A stretch of DNA of 64,000 nucleotides, from the NCBI GenBank assembly GCA_903813345.2, contig CAIIXF020000009.1, forward strand, positions 29,240,740-29,304,739, in the 5' to 3' direction. Below, one piece after another: positions 26,201 to 36,560 of this stretch (positions within the stretch are counted from its first letter, which is position 1; each line of letters opens with the position of its first letter). The translations under genes were made by a program, and so were the position numbers. The DNA comes from Owenia fusiformis (taxonomy: Eukaryota; Annelida; Polychaeta; Sabellida; Oweniidae). The notes under the pieces were generated by a model. That model did not search any database. It saw only the letters and a list, made by a program, of their open reading frames with translations, and was not told the DNA's origin.

Positions 26201-29200
26201 GATATAACATCATTTCGTCATTTACTAGTTTTTATGGCAGTTTAAGGGTTAAATTATGCAAATTAGCTTTTTTTCATTCAAAATATTTTTTTCTTCATTA
26301 CTGATGTTATTTCATAAATTTTGGTGAAAAAATTAAGTTTGTATCTCATATACTTCCAAAGTTATGAATTAAAGTCTATTTTCTTCTGACCCCCCTAAAT
26401 TTATAGGGCGGGGGGTATAAAGATGAAGATATCTTATTTTCGCAAGTCTCAAACTCTAGATATCACCCCACATCATAAAAGTAACTTATTTTCCAACAAG
26501 AACTGAAAAAATCTCGCGTAATACTTTCCAATATCCATTTTCACTTTCTAGCTGTTTCTCAGAACTTGGGTCCCTGAGTACTCTGTTTACATGTGGTACT
26601 TGATGATGGTCCAAACGGTCAATTTACTCTGAAATTATGTTTGGGAATCACCAAGGGGGTGCAACTTCTGTAGTACTGCTCCAAACAACCTCTGTAACAC
26701 TGCTCCAAACATAAATAAGGCCGCCTTCATGGACTGCCACATCAGTAAGTGTCCTTATTGTCTCTTTCCCCTGGTCTACGACAGAAACGAACACAATTAT
26801 CAACTTTGTGGAGGACACATCTTATTTCTTCATATGCTGTCATATTACAGCAAAGATTAGGTCCAACATTTTGGTGCTTTCCTGCCCATTGAAGGCACCT
26901 ATTTTTGTTATGATCAGTCAACTGTGGTCTCTTTAAAGTTCTCATGGCCTTGCATCCGTTATAAAGAAATCACTGGTTGTCTATAGCTCTGGAACACGGG
27001 TTTTGAGGTGAGACAGCTATTCATCTTGTAGACTATTGGTTGGCGTAAAGCGATTTTGATGACATAAATGCAGCAGCTGATGGTCTTTTCTTATATTTTT
27101 CTCTCTAGGGCTACTATTGCTGTGACCTAGAGTCACATTCCAGTGCCTTTGGTACCACTGCAGAATTTTAGAGACTGTTCCTGACACACCCCTAGGGTCC
27201 TGGCAATGGCAGTTTGTTTCATGCCAGAGAGCGCCATCCCTTTGACCTGCCATGCTCTTTTTTGCTTATTCTATGGGGCATGCCTTCTAAAAACTCTTCC
27301 AACTCTAAATTAAATTTTTATAAAATGTGCACAATGATTACAACTAAGATTTGGACACCTCTTTCAAGTTACCAATATCATGAGGTCATGGGGTCACCTG
27401 AGTGAATACAAGTTTAATCAACCATAAATGTTTTAACTTTTCATACCAATCAGTTTTATATGCAAAACTGATGAGGGAATGAGAACACATTACAAATTTT
27501 CATCAAAATGTTATAATTTGGTAGAAATTCCATCGAACAGTTCGTATCTATAAAATATTCCATATTTATGAGCAACAGTGTATACCGGGTGGGCATAAAA
27601 ATGGGCCTTACTTTTATATCCGTTAACTCTTCTCAATATGCAGACCAAATTTCAGATAAATCCTTTACAATTTCTGTTCATGGGACCAAAATCGATAAAA
27701 TGAGTCAAAAACGCATGTTCCGGACATTTCAAAATCACGTCTTTCCGAGTTTCACTTGAAAATTTGATCCTCCATCTTCTCGGTAGATGGTGCGCAAATC
27801 TTATTTTCATGCATGCGTGAACTTAATGGCTCCTTAACTAATTGAGTCTCTGAAAGAGTAAATTTTCTCCAGCGGATGAATCTTAACAAAAATGGCTCGC
27901 TTTCGTTCGCAATAAACTCGACCATTTGTCTTTCGCACACAATCTCAAATTGATTTTTTAGACTTTTTCGTCCATATGACGCCAATTTTCTTCACATTCT
28001 CCATCGAAAACGTATCATAAACATTTTTGCAGTATGTTTTTCTAACATGTGATGCAGTTTGGATTACCGGGATGTTCGTTTTTATACGGCCCATCTTTTA
28101 TGCCCTCCCGATATATATTTTGACAACTATATTTCATCCAATTCGCGACTGTCTATTTCAGAGATCTCGTTTCACATTTTTATTCTAACATGTTTCGAAT
28201 AGTGATTTCCATTTTTACTACATTTTACTGAGAAAGAAAATTGTGAGAAAGTTACCTGTTGAGGCAGCATATGCTAGATTATCATTGGCGTGTTGAATGA
28301 CGTCATTGGTGTTCTTTTGTGCTCTTTTTCTCAGGTACCAAGGACCTTGCGGACAGTCATCCGTAAGGAACCAATAAGGAAGAGCAAGAATGAAGCCAAC
28401 TGCTGCAGGAATTACCAGAGTGACTTTCCATGCCACAGATGAATTGATCCCTGAGAGCGAGATTAATCTGTATAGGACGGGCATGAGGAGAAACGTGACA
28501 CCACCGCCAAGGTTCCCCCAGCCGCCCGCCAAGGCATTTGCGCTCCCGACAATGTTGCTACTAAACATACTGATGGTCCAAAATTGACATGGGACGAACA
28601 CACCTCCAAGGATGCCGATGAAAAGACGAACGATGACCAGTCCAACTCCGTTCGTGACGAGACCTGCAAGGCCTACAGGAATCGATCCAGCCACGAGGAG
28701 AATGACCATTACGCGCCTTGCACCAAAGCGATCGCAGATCGGACCCGCCATGATCCGAACAAAAACCACTGCTGCAACCCCTGCTATACCTGAAACATTT
28801 AAGTAGATCGTTACTTGAATCGTGCGTTTCAAAAGGACAGGGTGACCCAAAAAAATGCAACCCTCCATTTCTTCAATATTTTTCTTAAATGGAGATAAAT
28901 TGCTCTGAGATTTGGCACCCAAGGACTTCATTCAATGTGGGATCCTCTGGCAAAGTTTTAATAATCATAGACTTATATTGATAGAGTTATGGTTGTTTCA
29001 AAATATGCTCCAGATGTCGTCAATTTCGCTGAAAACAAACTTGCAATGTTCAAGGAAAACTGTTCATAACACGGATGCATTCTTCCCCATGGGTATGGCT
29101 CAAATTTTTGCAGCCATTGCTTATCGGAGTTCTACAATTGCGGTAGGGTTATTTTCATACACATTATCCTTTAAGTAACCCCATATATAGAAGTCGGGGG

Positions 29201-32200
29201 CATTGAGATCAAGACTGGGATGACCATGGGTTCTTCGTCCTAGGAGAGATCATCTTCTCATAGAAATGACTAGTGAGCCAGGCTATGCTATCAATATTAG
29301 ACAATGGTTATTGAAACTTTGCCAGAGGATCCCACATTGAATGAAGTCCTTGTGTGCCAAATTTCAGAGCAATTAACCAACATTTAAGAAAAATATTGAA
29401 GAAATGGGGGGTTGCATTTTTGGGGTCACCCTGTATAACTCGCTATTATGGATTTGGGTTCTGTTTTGGGTTCTGTTGAACTACGTATTCAGTGCAGTTG
29501 ATTTAACATTTCATATTTCAATTTTTATGCATTTTAACATCTGGTGCCAGACTCTAATCCCAATTAGTCTAGTCCTAGGAGAGATCATCTTCTCATAGAA
29601 ATGACTAGTGAGCCAGGCTATGCTATCAATATTAGACAATGGTTATTGAAACTTTGCCAGAGGATCCCACATTGAATGAAGTCCTTGTGTGCCAAATTTC
29701 AGAGCAATTAACCAACATTTAAGAAAAATATTGAAGAAATGGGGGGTTGCATTTTTGGGGTCACCCTGTATAACTCGCTATTATGGATTTGGGTTCTGTT
29801 TTGGGTTCTGTTGAACTACGTATTCAGTGCAGTTGATTTAACATTTCATATTTCAATTTTTATGCATTTTAACATCTGGTGCCAGACTCTAATCCCAATT
29901 AATTTTCAAACAGTATCAGTTATATTATCAGTTTATATTTTTATGGGTATTCATTGGTATGTAGGCCTTTCTTGGCACTTAAAATGATTTTTTCAAAATG
30001 GAAAATTTACACAGATTTTGTCACGTTTCTCAGTACAAAGGGGGCTGTCTGAAGTTTTTTTATGTCTAAAATATTTAGTTATAAATGTTTAGAAAAAGGA
30101 ATGAGCAGTTCGTTTGACGTTGCTGTTGTTCCGGAGACAAAGGAGGTGTTCTATTGAGTAGACTTTTGGTATTAAAAGTGTACAAACTCAAGATCTTGCC
30201 ATTCTCAGGTATGGAGTTTTCAGGATAAACACGTCATATTTACTTTTCAAGTCTCTTTTGCAGGTACTATATCAAAGAGAACACCCTTTGTGCCTCGTGT
30301 GGGTCGCTCATATGATATTACATCGGATAAGTCCAATGATGCAGTCAGGTTTTTACTCTAGATTTTCAATGGAAATTAAATACTTCATTACAATTCCTAA
30401 TCTTATGATTTTGATTGATTTTCTCAAAAGCGCTTTACTCTCAATAAAATACAGTTTTTTGCTTCAACAATTGAGCTTTAACGTCACTTCAAATATTGTC
30501 TAGCTAATAAGTTTTCGAAATAACTGGTGCTTGAAATTCAGATCAGAATTTTAGAATGTCAATATACTAATCATGTTAATCACTAGAAAAGAAAGTCTAA
30601 TTGAATTGCAATTCACTTCTTTAAACCTATCACATGTAATGTCATTGTTTTTTAATGATTATAAACACTTCTTCTTTTAATTGATCATGAGGAATTGATG
30701 TGTAAATTTTGTAGCAAAATGCCATGCGGAAATACATTTAACTTTTAAATTATATTGGGTTTTATTGGTCACAGTTTTAACGTCTATCATTCAGGTATCA
30801 CACCAGTGTGTTGCATCCAGGTGATAACATGCGATCCGAAGATAGGCGAGCACACTATCTTATCCTGTTATCTCTGACGCAAGGTTGCCCGCGAAAGGCT
30901 GCCTTGCCTAATTGATTGACGGTAAATGAATTCATACTTGAACACTTATATCTTAACAGGTAGTACAGTGCCCTTGAGCAGCTACCTGGGTTGTCACCGC
31001 ATTTTCAAAACTTTGTCGTGTCTAGGAGTACAGTGCCCTTGAGCAGCTACTATGCGACGACACTGCATGATTGGCAGCTCACCTTTCATGCTATCTTGGT
31101 TGTATATGTGTATAACTTTCAAAAGCATTGCACACGCTCGGTCAAATTACGTCATAATATTTAAGGAATAAATAATGATAGGCCATTCAATATGGTGAAA
31201 TTCAGCACGAGTTGGACAGAATGTTGTACAAAGCACGAACCGAAGGTGAGTGCATTTGTACTAACATTCTGTCCAACGAGTGCTGAATTTCACCATATTG
31301 AATGGCCTATCATTATTTATTCCGATTCAAACATAAAAATTAGTAAAAGCCGTGTCTCTCGAACGGGCATGAAGGAAGAATACGCATGCTATCCCCGGAC
31401 AGAGCCCCAGATGTGCAGCTGAGATGTGACGTCACTCAAAACAATGCAAATTGCAGATTGAATAGAGCATGGTCGTGCATCTATGGAGAATTAGAGAACG
31501 TTTTATATTGGCTATGCTGCATTCTGATTGGTTGAGAAATTCGAATAGAGCACGGTCATGTTTGAATTGATAATAATGTTTGCATTTCTTGTACCTTCGA
31601 CGAACGGGATTTAGCCAAATGTAGTAATTGTAACTTGTTGAATATGTATTACAACAATATATAGTATTATACGATTATGCGAGTTTATGTTGTCTTTTAT
31701 GAACGTATTTATTTTGAGTATATCTCGAATCTTTTCTCAACAAAGCGTTCACGAAATAAGTATTTGAAATGTTTGAGTTCGGGGTGAAAAAAGTACGTTA
31801 TGAGTATACCACTTCACAAGAGGTGTCATGCAATTCTATTGCTTTGTTTGACCCTCATCTAAAATCATACTCAAACCCGATACCATAATTATAAGTTGAA
31901 ATGAAACATTGGACTCGCCAGGCTAGATGATAACCGTTTCGAGCATTGATGATTTACGTTTGTGGTTGTATCATAATAAAAAATGACGAGTAACGGCATC
32001 TTTTGAAGAAGGAATATTGAGGAACATTGCGGAAATTCAGAAATTCAGGCCATATCGTTCATGATTGCTTCACCAATATGTAACAGAAAATCAAAATTAT
32101 GATCTACATGTTTGCTGATTGGTATACTGAAATTAATAGACCAGAGGTTTGCTACAATAGGACACCATTCTCATTCAATTCAATGCACATACGAATTATC

Positions 32201-32817
32201 CATTTTGACGCAGTTACTGAGCTTGACTGTATACGTAGAACTCCCTATTGCTACCTACTCGTAAAATATCTAGCTTAATTTGGATCTTTATGTCATTTAG
32301 GTATCCACTATATGTAGGGCAAACGTTCATGTTTCTCTGTTGGTAATATTGTTTATTCAAAATGTCAAGATGTCCCTTCACTATTTCAATTTCGTTGTTA
32401 CCTTCACAGGAATAGCAATGGCTATCAAGCCTTTATCTAAGTTTATAAATAGATGCATACTTTGGATCGAAGGACCTGAAATAAAAACATATTATTAAAT
32501 CATCATTGTTATATTTTAAGAGAATTAAAAGGTGGCTCTATAAATGGAACCTTACCCGAATTGGCTACTTCCTCGTCATTTAGACTGAGATCTTGCTTGA
32601 TGTATGGAATCAACGGCTGAACACAGAACCAACCTAAAAACGCAAAAAAGAATCCGATCCATGAAGCATGGAATGCCCGCATGTGCGGACGTCTTAGACT
32701 AAACAACCAAAATGTCGTCGCTTTTCCATTAGTATCAACCAATAAGACTTTTTTATCTTTACATCTGGTCAAGCAGCTCCCAACGGATTCTTGTGACGAA
32801 TTTAATTTTGGGTCCAT
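19387..32817 (-). CDS. NRT2/NNP-type nitrate transporter (MFS), three exons
   Basis: Minus-strand exons 32817-32556, 28789-28256 and 20285-19387 join in phase 1 at GT-AG introns of 3766 and 7970 bp, giving 564 residues (1695 nt with stop). The product reads as a complete 12-helix transporter of the nitrate/nitrite porter family at a membrane. N-terminal LFSLRRPHMRAFHASW closely resembles plant NRT2 proteins. Both nitrate-signature glycine loops are present: GGWGNLGGG (about 176-184) and AAGGNLGG (476-482). So are the arginines of the TM2 and TM8 motifs (FVRIMAGPICDRFG, R99; LFARFTGG, R391), which bind substrate in NarK-type porters. Length is close to the usual 500-550. Substrate nitrate or nitrite is inferred from these residues. 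In an animal the role could have shifted to another anion. Confidence 0.88.
20286..21248. other. intron 2 of the nitrate transporter, 3' part
   Basis: Non-repetitive intron DNA between exon 3 and the Tc1-like insertion. No exon seen on either strand. Confidence 0.5.
21601..21897 (-). pseudogene. Tc1-like transposase, C-terminal part
   Basis: The minus-strand frame beginning FWGNIQLQNDHAVAYASG and continuing with ANAEQIWDDLGNEIRD corresponds to the QQDNARPH...NPIEHLWDELGRRVR end of Tc1 transposases. The second catalytic Asp position and the SPDLNP box are badly decayed. It abuts the fold-back insertion at 21900. Confidence 0.55.
22020..23560. repeat. left arm tandem repeat, ~345 bp x 4-5
   Basis: The marker CATAACTTTGGAAGTA recurs near 22105, 22451, 22797, 23147 and, diverged, 23487, at about 341-350-bp spacing. 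Each unit also has AAGCTAATTTGCATAATTTAACCC and a pyrimidine-rich CCCCCTACC-type stretch followed by a run of G. Confidence 0.9.
23604..23953 (+). pseudogene. non-LTR retrotransposon RT C-terminal relic
   Basis: The translation contains HRYNTKGKSNFTLPKAKTEN and, after a one-base slip in an A-run near 23835, FSGSSIWNNLPEEIKKSNS, FLKSKLKK and a stop. This order (HxYNTR..., G..WN.LP..I..., F...LK) is the classic C-terminal end of CR1/L2/jockey-type reverse transcriptases. The catalytic part is missing, and the frameshift shows a relic. Confidence 0.7.
24829..24963 (+). pseudogene. second retroelement C-terminal relic (C-C-H-C motif)
   Basis: A short frame reads CPCGQSMETETHFKVECHMF followed by an ENERLSLF segment. 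The C-x-C-x(7-9)-E-T/D-H-F-x(3)-C pattern is seen near the end of several non-LTR reverse transcriptases. It lies after, and in the same orientation as, the first relic, but seems to belong to another lineage or a rearranged copy. Confidence 0.45.
25300..26450. repeat. right arm tandem repeat, ~345 bp x 4 (inverted)
   Basis: The same units as the left arm lie here in reverse orientation. AAGTTATGAATTAAAG-type markers lie near 25315, 25662, 26014 and 26354. Confidence 0.9.
26742..27253 (-). pseudogene. Tc1-like transposase, N-terminal part, frameshifted
   Basis: The minus strand shows the DNA-binding half of a Tc1/IS630-type transposase spread over several frames. One frame has a helix-turn-helix stretch (VKGMALSGMKQTAIARTLGV). 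A second frame takes over at GVSGTVSKILQWYQRHWNVT and continues through REKNIRKDHQLLHLCHQNRF. This is the normal order in the family. Frameshifts show that it is dead. Confidence 0.65.
27585..28110. mobile_element. mariner-like non-autonomous element
   Basis: The left end CCGGGTGGGCATAAAAATGGG and the right end (inverse CGGGAGGGCATAAAAGATGGG) face each other, with TA on both sides. It lies next to the Tc1-like element, sharing the TATA between them. The ~525-bp interior has minus-strand frames of up to 77 codons; no transposase domain is recognised. Confidence 0.6.
28256..28789 (-). CDS. nitrate transporter exon 2 (TM2-TM6)
   Basis: The acceptor ...TTTCAG|GTATAGCAGG and donor ACAG|GTAACT are clear. 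The exon encodes the MFS signature loop GPICDRFGARR, TM3-TM4, the QFWTISMFSSNIVGSANA segment, the first nitrate-signature loop GGWGNLGGG, TM5-TM6 and the start of the central loop. GC content and codon use are well above the surrounding introns. Confidence 0.9.
28838..29433. mobile_element. mariner-like MITE with ~115-bp TIRs
   Basis: The left end CAGGGTGACCCAAAAAAATG is matched inversely by CATTTTTGGGGTCACCCTG ending at 29433. The inverted match continues through the CTTCATTCAATGTGGGATCC segment for about 115 bp. TA follows on the right; the left flank is GA, so that side of the duplication is mutated. It inserted in intron 1 about 50 bp upstream of exon 2 of the transporter. Confidence 0.75.
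29237..29906. repeat. 335-bp direct tandem duplication
   Basis: 29237-29571 and 29572-29906 are essentially identical head to tail. Each holds the right half of the mariner-like MITE plus about 135 bp of flank. The copies diverge only after CCCAATTA, at the end of the second. The near identity means the duplication is recent or an assembly artefact. Confidence 0.9.
30264..30361 (+). CDS. candidate last exon of a PRX-amide neuropeptide precursor
   Basis: A strong acceptor (pyrimidine-rich, CTCTTTTGCAG) is followed by a phase-1 exon encoding TISKR-TPFVPRV-GR-SYDITSDKSNDAVRFLL and a TAG stop. KR is a prohormone cleavage site, and the following GR would give cleavage and a C-terminal amide. The predicted peptide, TPFVPRV-amide, belongs by its PRX-amide end to the pyrokinin/CAPA/neuromedin-U style group. 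An AATAAA lies 82 bp after the stop. Upstream exons with the signal peptide were not found; they would lie further left on the plus strand, beyond transposon DNA. The exon sits inside intron 1 of the nitrate transporter on the opposite strand. It is short, so chance cannot be excluded. Confidence 0.5.
30443..30448 (+). promoter_or_regulatory. poly(A) signal after the peptide exon
   Basis: AATAAA lies 82 bp past the TAG of the candidate peptide exon and is followed by a T-rich stretch, as expected for a 3' end. Confidence 0.45.
31165..31323. repeat. 159-bp near-perfect hairpin
   Basis: Arms of about 59 bp (GGAATAAATAATGATAGGCC inwards) match inversely with two mismatches. The loop itself pairs again (TGTACAAA with TTTGTAC). 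Probably a MITE or a hairpin-forming small-RNA source. Confidence 0.85.
31324..32555. other. intron 1 of the nitrate transporter, 5' part
   Basis: Two ~17-bp copies of GAATAGAGCA(T/C)GGTC(G/A)TG lie near 31461 and 31544. Otherwise no gene or repeat seen before exon 1. Confidence 0.4.
32556..32817 (-). CDS. nitrate transporter exon 1 (N-terminus, TM1)
   Basis: It starts at ATG 32817 and ends at the donor NSG|GTAAGG. It encodes about 55 cytosolic residues, then RPHMRAFHASW, TM1 and the IKQDLSLNDEEVANSG segment before TM2. The split glycine codon (G|GT) joins exactly to exon 2, restoring the family motif NSGIAG (NAGIAS in plants). Confidence 0.88.
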
Positions 32818-35800
32818 TTTCCTTCTTTTTGACTGTAGAATCGCCTAAATGCAGTACATGTACGTTTGCATTGTTTTGAATAGATACGATTGGCCCATGA
32901 ATATTTGAGGTCAGGTAGATCTACATTGAAAACTTTAAATGTCAACTTTAACAAGGTTATGTAGATCTTTTACCGGTGTAAAAGGGTAGGAGGTCCTATC
33001 AAATTATGGTCCTACTCAAGTGACAAGTTATACCATAACTCCCATGTGGCTATTCCGTTTGAGATGTCTTTGGTGTCAACTGCGCAGATTTTGGAACCTT
33101 TTTAAAAAGGCACTTAACTCTCTTGTGACAACCCTTGGAATCATATAATATCATAATAAAAAAATAACAGAGTGTTTCGAAAATTGGACATTATTTCATG
33201 TACGAGTATTGATACACCTCATCAATAATTTTGAAGAGCACACGCATGAACTCAATGCTTATTCCACATAGGTATCGTAGAAAACCGTTTTGTTGGAATG
33301 ACGCCCGTTTATAGACCGTAGATATCTTTTCTTTTTCTTTTTATTCATTCGTACAACTGTAATAATTATACATTTCAGAATTGGATTTGTATCGTATTTT
33401 TGGCAGGGGGTACAACATTTTTCAAGAGCCCAATAAGATGGTCTTAACTGGGCCTTTTCAGGCTTATTTTTAGATTTTATGCCAAATTATCAAAAAAATG
33501 GGCCCTAAATAAATTGGCCCCATAATTTGGGTTTTAGAAAAAAATAAGACTTGAAATATGGGCCCCTTGTTGGTTCCAAGATCCCCCTCTGGTAGTAGAT
33601 AGATATTTTATTTCACAAATGATGTACAGTAGATACATCAGACAAACTCGCACAACTATATAGAAAACAAACGAAAAGTATTTATAGATGGCGTATCCTT
33701 ATAAAAACTCAGAGTGAACGAGAAAATGCTACAATTACTGTTTCAGCGTCGTGGATTCCAAGTGGTTATGTAGTTGTAGCAACTGAAACCTAGAGAATCA
33801 AGATGCTGTTTCATGAGATATTGATGATCCAAATCCCCCTGGGAATCGGCAACATGAAATTATAAATCACAGTCTTGTTATGGAATTATTTATTCATGAG
33901 GGCAATGAGAAAGTCTAAATGTTTATCTTTACACTTGCTCTGGACAAACTGCGTTGTCAGACATTTTTCAGAAATAGTTCAAATATATATAGTAGAGAGC
34001 ATGTCATATTGCATGATAAAGCATATCGGGGAGGGGATACATCGTACTATATCAATTTTCAAGTATAAAACAAGGATGATAATTTATCAGATAAAAGACT
34101 TCTTTCATAGTGTTTTAGAGTCTTATGTACGTCATTGTTATATAATCTAACCCCAAGTGTATGAGAATAGCGGGTTGTCTTTGTCACAGACCAGTAGGCA
34201 TATCGATTGTTATGTAACACATATTGTCATGAATTTAGTAAATATTTCAGTCAACAAATTGTATGATGTTTACATTTAACACCTCCAAAATTGGAACACT
34301 TTCAAAACCAAAGGTGTTCCACTTTATTACATATTTTACTGTATTTATGTTTTTTAGGTTATCGATCTAAGTACGAATTTTAACGAATGGAAATGAAACT
34401 TAAGTCTTTAAGGTTCCTAGAATAAATGTTAATTTGTGTCTCTTGAAATCGTTTATATCAGGCATTTTTGTTTACTGCAAAATCACGGACATCTAATAGG
34501 TTCTTCGAACGGGAATGATATCAATAACAGGACTGGCATCCAGATCCAAGTATTTTTCAAGACCGCCGACTCTCGTTGGGCTATTTATCCCTATTGACTC
34601 AGTTGTTCATATAAATTTACGTACCTTAGATGCTTTGTAATCGACGTAGATAGAAAATATTGTTTCCTAAATTGTTCTGAAAAGCGATAATTATTACTAA
34701 ATGTACTTTGAACAGGTCGACTGACAAAAAAGTCGGACTTCTGGCACAAGGTCACGTGACCTATTCGGGAGGTCACGGGAAGTTACGAGAACTAAATTCA
34801 AATTTCCCAAACAATCATCATTGAACCAATCAACGTCGAGATAAAATTGATGACGTCACCGCCATCGGTCAAGGTCAGGTCAAAAGTCATCCATCTTGCC
34901 ATTAGCCCAGCGGATTCTTACCAGTCGACAAAAAACGATGAAATCACGTTAAAAATAAAATATACACTTTAAAATTGAGGCAGATTGAATATGACAAGAC
35001 TCCATTGAATACAGCTGTGCAATTTACAGTCACCAAGATGAGCTAATTTCGGAGAGATTCGGGAATTAAAAAAGGTAACTTCATTTTTTTCATCCAGGTT
35101 TCCCAACTTCAAGAATTTGAAATCCCAGAATCTCCTTTCGCCAGAACATTCTCTCTGACTGTGTGCAAAATATGATTCACTTGTAAACAAGAGAGTATTA
35201 TTTTATTTTCTGGAACTCTATACTCCAAAGTAATATCATTCAACGATTTCTAACGTTAATATAAGAATGCACTTCCATAATTCACAATACTGTTTCCCAC
35301 CGTCATCTGGAATGATTTACCTTTGAAATTGATCTCAAAACGTTCACTAATCATTCTCAAGAAATTAAGATATCGTCACTAGCCTCTTTCAAATCTTATA
35401 TTGTATTTATTGATGATATATTGAAAAATATAGAACTTGTATATGATTTAGGGGATCCTGTGCAAGAAATCGCAATAGTCAAACATTATGTCGTTAATGT
35501 ACACTTACAATTTTGTAGCATTATTTATTCGACGATTATGTCAAAATTAGAGCTATAACAAGCATATTGATATTATACTGTCATCTTCTGATCAGTAGTT
35601 TACTGTAATATCAAGTACATCGGATCACAAACACGGGCTCTTATGAAAGCCCAAGGTTAAGACAACCTTTTACAAAAACAATATCGATATAATTGTCCCT
35701 GACACAAACTGATAGATCTATCCGCATGTCGCCATGTTTTATTCCCAAATTGCGCGGAAAACATATCTTTGGCATTTCTGTTAAATTGACACCATTTTAA

Positions 35801-35855
35801 ACATTATTTTGCCCCCCCCCCCTTTGTTAGTTTTCAGATCCGCAACGTACTTAGC
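32818..35855. other. upstream of the nitrate transporter; gene-less
   Basis: The promoter side of the transporter lies at the left edge. At 33395-33605 a segment rich in GGGCCC, AAAATGGGCC and CCCCAT words resembles 51840-52020 in reverse orientation and looks like a decayed mobile element. A TGACGTCA site is at 34851-34858. No coding exon is supported. Confidence 0.4.
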
Positions 35856-35859
35856 CCAC

Positions 35860-36560
35860 ATATACACTATATCACCCTATGCAGACAGAGCCTGTGGGAA
35901 ATATTGGGTGCGGAGCAAATGAGCGGAGGGTGCGGAGCTAACGGTCATTTTTTAATTTAAATTTGGGATATTTCTGAAACTAAGCCGTTTTGGGACTTCA
36001 AATATACCAAGATATGTGTATTTGACACCAAATATCAATACAATTGTGAAAATAGTAGCGCAATTCATTCTATAGCGACGCAGTGTGCCTTAAACATTTC
36101 CCAGACCTATATATTTTGAGACTATCCTTTTAATACTGAGTCCCCAGCATTCATAAAAACTGGTGTTCAAGGTACACTATCTATACAAATTATTTTTGCA
36201 TCTTGGAAGCCAGGCAGTATTTGTGTGATTTTATAAAAATTCGGAAATGTTTTTCAGATATGAGCCCCCTCTAAATATTGGGTGCGGAGGAGCTCCATAA
36301 ACGTACCTCCATAAAATTGTGAAAATAGTAGTGCAATTCATTTTATAGCGACGCAGTATGCCTTAAACATTTCCCAGACCTATATATTTTGAGACTATCC
36401 TTTTAATACTGCGTCCCCAGCATTCATAAAAAATGGTGTTCAAGGTACACTATCTATACAAATTATTTTTGCATCTTGGAAGCCAGGCAGTATTTGTGTG
36501 ATTTTATAAAAATTCGGAAATGTTTTTCAGATATAATAGATAATAGGGTGTATATGTAGA
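35860..36560. repeat. direct repeat pair (222 bp) in a possible TIR element
   Basis: 36042-36263 and 36314-36535 are near-identical direct copies (TTGTGAAAATAGTAG through GTTTTTCAGATAT). They are separated by about 50 bp that includes TATTGGGTGCGGAG, also seen near 35905. The outer edges carry ACATATACAC...ACCCTAT (about 35858) and AGGGTGTATATGT (about 36545) in inverse orientation, suggesting one small element. Confidence 0.7.

Larger units (their letters stand above)
21901..26579. mobile_element. 4.7-kb fold-back element with 5-bp target duplication
   Basis: It starts ACTTAGGGACCCA (21901-21913) and ends TGGGTCCCTGAGT (26567-26579), inverted with one mismatch. The 5-bp duplication ACTCT flanks it (21896-21900 and 26580-26584). 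The arms are long (left about 1.65 kb, right about 1.3 kb), inverted relative to each other, and each is made of ~345-bp tandem units. The core of about 1.7 kb (23560-25290) contains two retrotransposon-like coding relics but no DNA-transposase frame. Superfamily unknown: the 5-bp duplication is unlike Tc1/mariner (TA) or hAT (8 bp). Confidence 0.85.
21251..27580 (-). mobile_element. Tc1-like transposon split by a fold-back element
   Basis: The left end CACCGTTGCTCATAAATATGG (21251 on) is matched in inverse orientation by ...CCATATTTATGAGCAACAGTG ending at 27580. TA dinucleotides flank both ends (21249-21250 and 27581-27582). Removing the nested element (21901-26579 plus one 5-bp duplication) leaves about 1.65 kb, a normal Tc1 size. 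The decayed transposase runs on the minus strand in two parts. Confidence 0.8.

Noticed and set aside
28390-28860. Several plus- and minus-strand frames over transporter exon 2
   Set aside because: The GC-rich exon opens several frames; only the NRT2 frame has family motifs and matching splice sites.
29404-29987. Twin plus frames starting MGGCIFGVTLYNSLLW as duplicated genes
   Set aside because: They lie in the MITE end and its tandem duplication; the translation is chance.
19387-32817. Bacterial or algal contamination as the source of the nitrate transporter
   Set aside because: It has two spliceosomal introns in matching phase, full of animal-type transposons, in continuous sequence with animal genes.
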